Positions 58,647-64,000 of a stretch of DNA of 64,000 bases are shown here, in pieces (the stretch's first letter is position 1; the number at the start of each line of letters is the position of its first letter). Source of the DNA: G965230065 sp965230065 (GTDB taxonomy: Bacteria > Bacteroidota > Bacteroidia > Cytophagales > Cyclobacteriaceae); assembly GCA_965230065.1 (NCBI GenBank), contig OZ245942.1, positions 6,758,001 to 6,822,000 on the forward strand. Direction: 5' to 3'. The notes under the pieces were generated by a model. That model worked only from the letters and a program-made list of their open reading frames with translations, was not told the DNA's origin and made no database searches. The position numbers and the translations under genes are program-made.

Positions 58647-61415
58647 TCAAATCACCACATTCACAATCCGCTTGGGCACAACAATTACCTTTTTTGGAGT
58701 TTTTCCGGCAATCCACTTCTGGATTTGTTCTGAGGCCAGCACTTCCTTTTCTATATCGGCAGCCGACATATCCAGCGGAAACTCCATTTTGGCCCGCATT
58801 TTTCCGTTTACCGAAACCGGGTACTCGTGGGAGTCTTCTTTCAAATACTTTTCGTCGTATTTGGGGAAAGAAGCCCTGGTTACGCTTTCTTCATGGCCCA
58901 ACAGTTGCCATAATTCTTCGGCAATGTGCGGTGCATAGGGTGAAAGCATGATGGTTAAATCTGAAAGTACAGTCCGCTTATTACATTTCAAAGAAGTTAA
59001 TTCATTCACACAAATCATAAAACTACTCACCGAAGTGTTGAAAGAATGACTGGCAACATCTTCTTCTGCTTTCTTAATGGTTTTGTGTAGCACTTTCAGT
59101 TCATCAGGCGCAGGTGCTTTGTCTGAAACATTAAAGTTTCCATTATCATCATGGAACAAACGCCAGAGTTTGCGCAAAAACTTATGTACCCCGTCAATGC
59201 CATTGGTATTCCAGGGTTTGGATTGCTCCAAAGGGCCCAAAAACATTTCATACATCCGCAAGGTGTCTGCTCCATACTCGGCAATTACATCATCAGGGTT
59301 CACCACGTTGTATTTGGATTTGGACATTTTTTCTACCTCGCTACCGCAAATGTATTTGCCATCTTCCAATACAAATTCTGCTTTTTCTGCATCGGGCTGC
59401 CACTTTCTGAAGGCGTCAATATCCAGCACATCGTTATCCACAATGTTTACATCAACATACAAAGCTGATGTTTTGTACTGGTCTTTCAGGTTGTAAGAAA
59501 CATATTTGTTTTCACCAGCCACCCTGTACACAAAATTAGACCGCCCCTGAATCATCCCCTGGTTGATGAGTTTTTTGGCATACTCGTCTACGCTTACCCA
59601 GCCCCGGTCGTACAGGAATTTTACCCAGAAGCGGGAATACAACAAGTGCCCGGTGGCGTGTTCTGAACCGCCGATGTACAGGTCAACATCCTGCCAGTAT
59701 TCCTGGGCGTCCTTGCTTACAAATTCCTTTTCGTTGTGCGGGTCCATGTACCGGAAAAAGTACCAGCTTGAACCTGCCCAGCCCGGCATGGTTGTCAGCT
59801 CGTAGGGTTCTCCGTCTTTGGTGTGCCAGTTCTTGGCACGGCCCAGAGGAGGTTCACCATCTTCGGTAGGTTTGTACGCATCTACTTCGGGTAAAGTCAA
59901 AGGCAATTCCGATTCATCCAACACATACGGAATATCCCCGTCAAAATATGCTGGAATCGGTTCGCCCCAGTAACGCTGCCGCCCGAAAATAGCATCTCGT
60001 ATTCTGTAATTAATCTTGGCTTTGCCGATGCCCCGCTTTTCCAGTTCCTCATTACCCCGCTTGATGGCTTCTACCGGAGACAATCCATCCAGAAAACCGG
60101 AGTTAATCATTTTTCCCTCTTTGGTAGGGTCTGCTTCTTTGGAAATGTCAACACCTTCAATGATAGGCGTAATGGGCAAATTGAAATGCTTGGCAAAGTC
60201 ATAATCACGCTGGTCCCCGGCAGGTACGGCCATAACGGCACCGGTGCCGTATCCTGCCAACACATAATCGGCTATCCAGATCGGGATTTTATCGCCTGAA
60301 AACGGATGGATGGCATAAGAGCCGGTAAATACACCCGTTACGGTTTTTACATCGCTCATCCGGTCTCTTTCCGAACGGTTTTTGGCAACTTCCACATATT
60401 TTTCCACGGCTTCCCTTTGTTCGGCTGTGGTAAACTTTTCTACCAGTTCATGCTCCGGGGCAATTACCATAAAGGTAACCCCAAAGATGGTATCAATGCG
60501 GGTAGTAAACACATCTATGGAGGCATCGGGATGTTCGGTTTCAAAAATCAGGCGGGAACCTACCGAGCGGCCAATCCAGTTGCGCTGCATTTCTTTCAGG
60601 GGCTCGGGCCAGTCAATCCTGTCCAGGCCTTCCAGCATACGTTCAGCATAAGCGGTAATGCGCAGGCTCCATTGCAGCATATCTTTTCGCTCTACAGGAT
60701 GACCGCCCCTTTCAGAAAAACCATCTTTTACTTCGTCATTAGACAGTACGGTTCCCAGGGCCGGGCACCAGTTTACCGTGGTGTTCGACAAATAGGCCAG
60801 CCTGTAATTGAGCAGGGTGCGTTGCCGCTCATTTTCATTCATATACTTCCATGCTTCGGCCGTAAACTGAGACGTATTTTCATCGCAGGCAGCATGCACG
60901 TTTTTGTTGCCGCTCTCCTCAAATTTTTCAATAAGCGTTTCTATCGGCTCGGCTTTGTCGGTATCGTTGTTGTACCAGCTTTTGAAAAGCTGAATAAATA
61001 TCCATTGCGTCCATTTATAATAGTCCGGGTCGCAGGTTTGTACTTCTTTATCCCAGTCAAAGGAAAAGCCCAGCCCCTGCAATTGCTCTTTATAACGCGC
61101 TACATTTTGGGCAGTAGTAATGGCCGGGTGCTGCCCGGTTTGCAGGGCATATTGCTCGGCAGGCAAGCCAAAAGCATCAAAGCCCATGGGGTGCAATACA
61201 TTGAAGCCCTTCAGGGTTTTGTAACGGGCTACGATGTCAGAAGCGATATACCCCAGCGGGTGCCCAACGTGCAGCCCGGCCCCGGAAGGATAAGGAAACA
61301 TATCCAACACATAATATTTTGGCTTGTTGGTTTCAACTTCCGCTTTGTAGGTTTCATGCTCACGCCAGTAAGCCTGCCATTTCTTTTCTATGTTTTGAAA
61401 ATCGTATTGCCCCAT
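58647..61415 (-). CDS. leuS: Leucine--tRNA ligase
   Basis: The protein has 922 residues, in the normal range for bacterial LeuRS. The class I signature HIGH appears as HVGH at residues 49-52 (PSGAGLHVGHPLGYIASD). KMSKS is at residues 696-700 (VEKMSKSKYNVVNPDD). The editing (CP1) domain is seen between, with DVFTTRIDTIFGVTFMVIAP and GTGAVMAVPAGDQRDYDFAK. The tRNA-binding C-terminal domain and the anticodon-binding helices follow. It charges tRNA-Leu with leucine in the cytosol. A -7 promoter element lies 35 bp upstream of the start. A palindromic spacer follows the stop. Confidence 0.98.
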   Translation of the reverse strand: MGQYDFQNIEKKWQAYWREHETYKAEVETNKPKYYVLDMFPYPSGAGLHVGHPLGYIASDIVARYKTLKGFNVLHPMGFDAFGLPAEQYALQTGQHPAITTAQNVARYKEQLQGLGFSFDWDKEVQTCDPDYYKWTQWIFIQLFKSWYNNDTDKAEPIETLIEKFEESGNKNVHAACDENTSQFTAEAWKYMNENERQRTLLNYRLAYLSNTTVNWCPALGTVLSNDEVKDGFSERGGHPVERKDMLQWSLRITAYAERMLEGLDRIDWPEPLKEMQRNWIGRSVGSRLIFETEHPDASIDVFTTRIDTIFGVTFMVIAPEHELVEKFTTAEQREAVEKYVEVAKNRSERDRMSDVKTVTGVFTGSYAIHPFSGDKIPIWIADYVLAGYGTGAVMAVPAGDQRDYDFAKHFNLPITPIIEGVDISKEADPTKEGKMINSGFLDGLSPVEAIKRGNEELEKRGIGKAKINYRIRDAIFGRQRYWGEPIPAYFDGDIPYVLDESELPLTLPEVDAYKPTEDGEPPLGRAKNWHTKDGEPYELTTMPGWAGSSWYFFRYMDPHNEKEFVSKDAQEYWQDVDLYIGGSEHATGHLLYSRFWVKFLYDRGWVSVDEYAKKLINQGMIQGRSNFVYRVAGENKYVSYNLKDQYKTSALYVDVNIVDNDVLDIDAFRKWQPDAEKAEFVLEDGKYICGSEVEKMSKSKYNVVNPDDVIAEYGADTLRMYEMFLGPLEQSKPWNTNGIDGVHKFLRKLWRLFHDDNGNFNVSDKAPAPDELKVLHKTIKKAEEDVASHSFNTSVSSFMICVNELTSLKCNKRTVLSDLTIMLSPYAPHIAEELWQLLGHEESVTRASFPKYDEKYLKEDSHEYPVSVNGKMRAKMEFPLDMSAADIEKEVLASEQIQKWIAGKTPKKVIVVPKRIVNVVI

Positions 61416-61449
61416 GGGTTATTTTATTTTGTGATTAGACCAGTGCATG

Positions 61450-61457
61450 CAAAAGTA
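61450..61457 (-). promoter_or_regulatory. Bacteroidota-type -7 promoter element of leuS
   Basis: On the minus strand this reads TACTTTTG, an exact TAnnTTTG match, 34 bp before the leuS ATG at 61415. Confidence 0.55.
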
Positions 61458-61511
61458 TATTTTTTATAAAGATTGGTGAAATTTTAAACAGGATTCATTA
61501 AAACAAGTATA

Positions 61512-61595
61512 TAGTTTGCAGTTTTTAGTTTGTAGTTTTTAGTTTCCGGTTTTTTCGTTCAAACTTGAAACTATAAACACCAAACACCAAACAAC
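61512..61595. repeat. Word-like direct and inverted repeats in the leuS/VOC spacer
   Basis: AGTTTGCAGTTTTTAGTTTG is followed by further TAGTTT words, then on the other side AAACTATAAACACCAAACAC and CCAAAC words. AGTTTC and GAAACT are inverted. It fills most of the divergent spacer, so promoter signals of the following gene are hard to pick out. Confidence 0.5.
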
Positions 61596-61601
61596 ACTAC
61601 C

Positions 61602-62552
61602 ATGACAAGGCTAATTAACGGACTGCACCATGTTACTACCCTGGCAGGAGATGCCCAGAAAAATATAGGTTTTTACACCGGAATTTTAGGGCTTAGGCTT
61701 GTAAAGAAAACGGTCAACTTTGATGCACCTAATGTGTATCATTTGTACTATGGAGACCAGATAGGGAATCCGGGCACTGTGTTTACCACTTTTCCTTTTG
61801 GCAACATCAGGCAAGGAAGGAAAGGAACCGGGGAAGTATCTACTACCATGTTTTCTATTCCTGCCAATGCTGTTGCTTACTGGACGGAAAGGTTGAAAAA
61901 GTTTGAAGTGGAGGTAAAAGGTACTGTGAAGAAATTTGGAAAAACAGCCATTCAAATTTCTGACCATGACGGGCTTTCCATGGAGCTGGTTGCAAATGAG
62001 CAGGACGGGCGGGAAGGTTGGCAAAATGGGCAGGTACCTGGAGAGATGGCGATAAAAGGGTTTTATGGGGTAACGTTACACCTTGGCAGTTACGACCGCA
62101 CCTTAGGATTACTCACAGAAACCCTGGAACACCGCCTTGTTGACGAAAACAACAACCGTTTTCTCCTTGAGGCAGGTGATGGAGGCCCCGGCACGTATGT
62201 GGAAATCATTTGGGACCCGACAGGTCAAAAAGCACTGCAAGGCAATGGATCGGTGCATCACGTGGCTTTCAGTACCGATACTGATGAAACCCAGCTTGCC
62301 ATTCGGGAAAAATTAGTAGAAGCCGGACATCATGTAACAGAGGTAAAAGACCGGCAGTACTTTCATTCCATCTATTTCAGGGAACCCGGTGGTGTTTTGT
62401 TTGAAGTAGCTACCAATCCGCCAGGCTTCACTTTGGATGAAACCGAAGAAAAATTGGGTGAATCTTTGAAGTTACCACCCTGGGAGGAAAAAAACCGTAG
62501 TTTTATAGAAAAAGGTCTACCGGAAATTAAAACCCTAAATCCTAAACCCTAA
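61602..62552 (+). CDS. VOC family ring-cleaving dioxygenase (MhqO/MhqA-like)
   Basis: The protein has 316 residues with two tandem glyoxalase/VOC modules. The first begins NGLHHVTTLAGDAQKNIGFY with the first metal-ligand histidine. The second begins near residue 150 (GFYGVTLHLGSYDRTLGLL). HHVAFSTDTDE supplies the next histidine, and FREPGGVLFEVATNPPGF supplies the glutamate. The metal set His-His-Glu fits extradiol-type dioxygenases. Bacillus MhqA/MhqO proteins protect against quinones and catechols. The next gene is an MhqD-like hydrolase, which supports this reading. The last codons (TLNPKP) are encoded by a CCTAAA-type repeat tract. The protein is cytosolic. Confidence 0.88.
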   Translation: MTRLINGLHHVTTLAGDAQKNIGFYTGILGLRLVKKTVNFDAPNVYHLYYGDQIGNPGTVFTTFPFGNIRQGRKGTGEVSTTMFSIPANAVAYWTERLKKFEVEVKGTVKKFGKTAIQISDHDGLSMELVANEQDGREGWQNGQVPGEMAIKGFYGVTLHLGSYDRTLGLLTETLEHRLVDENNNRFLLEAGDGGPGTYVEIIWDPTGQKALQGNGSVHHVAFSTDTDETQLAIREKLVEAGHHVTEVKDRQYFHSIYFREPGGVLFEVATNPPGFTLDETEEKLGESLKLPPWEEKNRSFIEKGLPEIKTLNPKP

Positions 62553-62570
62553 ATTCTAAACAATATCAAA
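62531..62570. repeat. CCTAAA-type direct repeats over the 3' end of the VOC gene
   Basis: AACCCTAAATCCTAAACCCT is followed by AAATTCTAAAC. The words CCCTAAA, CCTAAA and TCTAAA are repeated. The tract begins inside the gene (encoding its last residues) and continues past the stop at 62552. The rest of the spacer to 62641 is built from similar AAACTATAAACATTAAAC words. Confidence 0.6.
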
Positions 62571-62641
62571 TTTTCATATCCCCAAAACCCAAGAAAAACC
62601 CCAAACTATAAACATTAAACTTTTAACTTCAAACATCAACC

Positions 62642-63277
62642 ATGAAACCACACGAAGGACAACCCATATATCGCGCTAGAAAACCCGTAGACGAGGCAAA
62701 AGCAGCCATGATTATGGTACACGGCCGGGGTGCGGGGGCTCAAAATATTTTATCACTTTCAGAAGCACTTCACCATCCTGATTTTGCATATTTAGCCCCA
62801 AACGCATCAGGAAACACCTGGTACCCATACAGCTTTCTGGCACCCATTGAAGACAATGAGCCGGGCATATCATCAGGCATTTTTGTGATAAAAAACTTGC
62901 ATGACGCACTGGTGAAAGCCGGGATGCCACAGGAAAGGATTTTTGTACTTGGATTCTCACAAGGGGCTTGTCTCGCTTTAGAGTTTGCTGCCAGAAACCC
63001 CGCCCGGTACGGTGGCATTATCGCCTTCAGCGGTGGGCTGATTGGCCCTGAAGGAACTGCTTTTCAATATGATGGTGACTTGCAAAAAACCCCTGTTTTC
63101 CTCGGTTGCAGTGATGTTGACCCGCACATTCCGATGAAGAGGGTGAAAGAAAGCACAAAAGTTTTTGAAGCATTAGGGGCCGATGTTACTGAACGTATTT
63201 ATACAGGCATGGGACACAATGTTAACGAAGATGAGATTGCTTTTACCGAAAAGTTGATGGATATTAAGGTAAAATAA
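62642..63277 (+). CDS. Phospholipase/carboxylesterase family hydrolase (MhqD-like)
   Basis: The protein has 211 residues and no signal peptide. The alpha/beta-hydrolase motifs are MVHGRGAGAQN (oxyanion region), GFSQGACLALEFA with the nucleophile serine, GCSDVDPHIPMKRV with the acid aspartate, and TGMGHNVNEDE with the catalytic histidine. This is the short carboxylesterase/phospholipase group that includes Bacillus MhqD. Being 89 bp after a VOC dioxygenase gene, as in mhqO-mhqD-type clusters, it probably serves in breakdown or protection against quinone-like electrophiles. Its true substrate is unknown. The gene after it starts 11 bp past the stop, so they are co-transcribed. Confidence 0.88.
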   Translation: MKPHEGQPIYRARKPVDEAKAAMIMVHGRGAGAQNILSLSEALHHPDFAYLAPNASGNTWYPYSFLAPIEDNEPGISSGIFVIKNLHDALVKAGMPQERIFVLGFSQGACLALEFAARNPARYGGIIAFSGGLIGPEGTAFQYDGDLQKTPVFLGCSDVDPHIPMKRVKESTKVFEALGADVTERIYTGMGHNVNEDEIAFTEKLMDIKVK

Positions 63278-63288
63278 AGCTTAATTGT

Positions 63289-64000
63289 ATGTCCTGGAAA
63301 GTACTGAAACCACAGAAAAAACGATATTATCTTCCTGTACTTTCCATTTGTTTAATCCTATTCACCGGACAATTGGTAAGCAGTTGTTTTACCTTCAGGA
63401 TGAGTGAAAAGGAAATTTATAAGCACTTTGAAAATACATCCCTGCAACCCGAACTGAAGCGTTATAAGGCCCTTGGGCGGGAAATAAATTATGTGGAAGT
63501 GGGAGACGACACAACCCAAATGGTTTTGTTTGTGCATGGTGCCCCCGGCTCGCTGAGTGCCTTTATCAGTTTTCTGTCAGACAGTACCCTGGCTGCAAAA
63601 GCCCGTTTAATTTCAACCGATCGCCCCGGTTATGGATATTCTGGTTTTGGAAAATCTGAAATTTCAGTGGAAAAGCAAGCTGCTATGTTGCTTCCTATCT
63701 TAAAATCCAACCAATCTGATAAACTCCCTATTCTGGTGGGGCATTCTTACGGAGGCACTGTGATTGCCCGCATCGCAATGGACTATCCTGAATATGTAGG
63801 CGCACTTGTGATGGCAGCCCCGGCCATTGACCCTGAAAGTGAAAAGTTTTTTTGGGTTAATAAACCTGCCAACTGGTGGGGCATCCGCTGGATGGTTCCC
63901 CGCTCAATGCGTGTAGCCAATGACGAAAAATTGTCGCATGTGAAGCAACTTAAACTGATGCTGCCCTATTGGCAAGAAATTACAGCCCCCACCACCATCA
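63289..64000 (+). CDS. Alpha/beta-hydrolase lipoprotein (C-terminus beyond window)
   Basis: 237 residues can be read from the ATG at 63289; the gene runs off the window end. The N terminus has a hydrophobic stretch (YYLPVLSICLILFTG) and then VSSC, where C33 is a probable lipid site. FVHGAPGSLSAFISFL is the oxyanion-hole strand, ISTDRPGYGYSGFG a typical family stretch, and VGHSYGGTVIARIA holds the nucleophile serine. The acid and histidine residues lie near or past the cut. It belongs to the general alpha/beta-hydrolase fold 1 group, and its substrate cannot be told. It starts 11 bp after the MhqD-like gene, so the same operon is likely, but the lipoprotein signal places it in the envelope, unlike its neighbours. 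Confidence 0.85.
   Translation, partial: MSWKVLKPQKKRYYLPVLSICLILFTGQLVSSCFTFRMSEKEIYKHFENTSLQPELKRYKALGREINYVEVGDDTTQMVLFVHGAPGSLSAFISFLSDSTLAAKARLISTDRPGYGYSGFGKSEISVEKQAAMLLPILKSNQSDKLPILVGHSYGGTVIARIAMDYPEYVGALVMAAPAIDPESEKFFWVNKPANWWGIRWMVPRSMRVANDEKLSHVKQLKLMLPYWQEITAPTTI

Noticed and set aside
60306..61469. Open frame of 387 codons on the plus strand
   Set aside because: It is antisense to leuS, which is unambiguous by its motifs, and shows no family features or signal.

Overview
The window comes from a member of the Bacteroidota, most likely a marine or aquatic Cytophagales-type bacterium. The evidence is three SusC/SusD transporter pairs, each with an ECF sigma factor and a FecR anti-sigma factor; proteins ending in type A and type B sorting domains of the type IX secretion system (T9SS); a PUR-type (DUF3276) protein; and several promoters of the Bacteroidota TAnnTTTG type. 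No tRNA, rRNA, CRISPR array, insertion sequence or phage was seen.

Layout. 1-4.6 kb is housekeeping: the start of ychF, an AI-2E family permease, DUF3276, a DUF58 protein, a two-cluster ferredoxin and a LuxC-type acyl-CoA reductase. 4.6-16.3 kb is one secretion operon on the minus strand: a small exported protein followed by a 3723-residue surface protein. The giant protein has 18 Ig-like repeats (ten of exactly 81 residues), six fibronectin III-like repeats, SprB-like modules and a type B sorting domain. The small protein is a free-standing copy of the giant's N-terminal domain. 16.8-23.0 kb holds a GMC oxidoreductase with its Tat lipoprotein partner, a DinB/YfiT hydrolase, a YkgJ protein and an NADP-malic enzyme.

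23.2-58.4 kb is a glycan-foraging region of three loci. Locus A (23.2-31.6 kb) is sigma, FecR, STN-SusC, SusD-2 and a BNR_4 propeller that may be a polysaccharide lyase. Locus B (31.7-48.7 kb) is sigma, FecR, STN-SusC, SusD, then three lipoprotein sulfatases, an alpha/beta-hydrolase, a beta-propeller protein, a FAD oxidoreductase and a GH43 enzyme. This set fits a sulfated, probably acylated polysaccharide. Locus C (51.4-58.4 kb, minus strand) is sigma, FecR, STN-SusC and SusD with no enzymes. In each locus the substrate presumably signals through the STN domain of SusC to FecR and then the sigma factor, which switches on the transporter. Between B and C lie a membrane protein and a T9SS cargo with a peptidase S74 chaperone domain.

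58.6-64 kb holds leuS and, divergent from it, a cluster resembling the Bacillus mhqO-mhqD quinone-resistance genes, followed by a lipoprotein hydrolase cut by the window end.

The least explained signals are the giant/small secreted pair with recently homogenised repeats, three different palindromic elements at the 5' ends of consecutive locus B genes (two of which overlap the nominal start codons), an inverted repeat over the promoter region of the locus B sigma gene, and a family of word-like palindromic repeats in many spacers.
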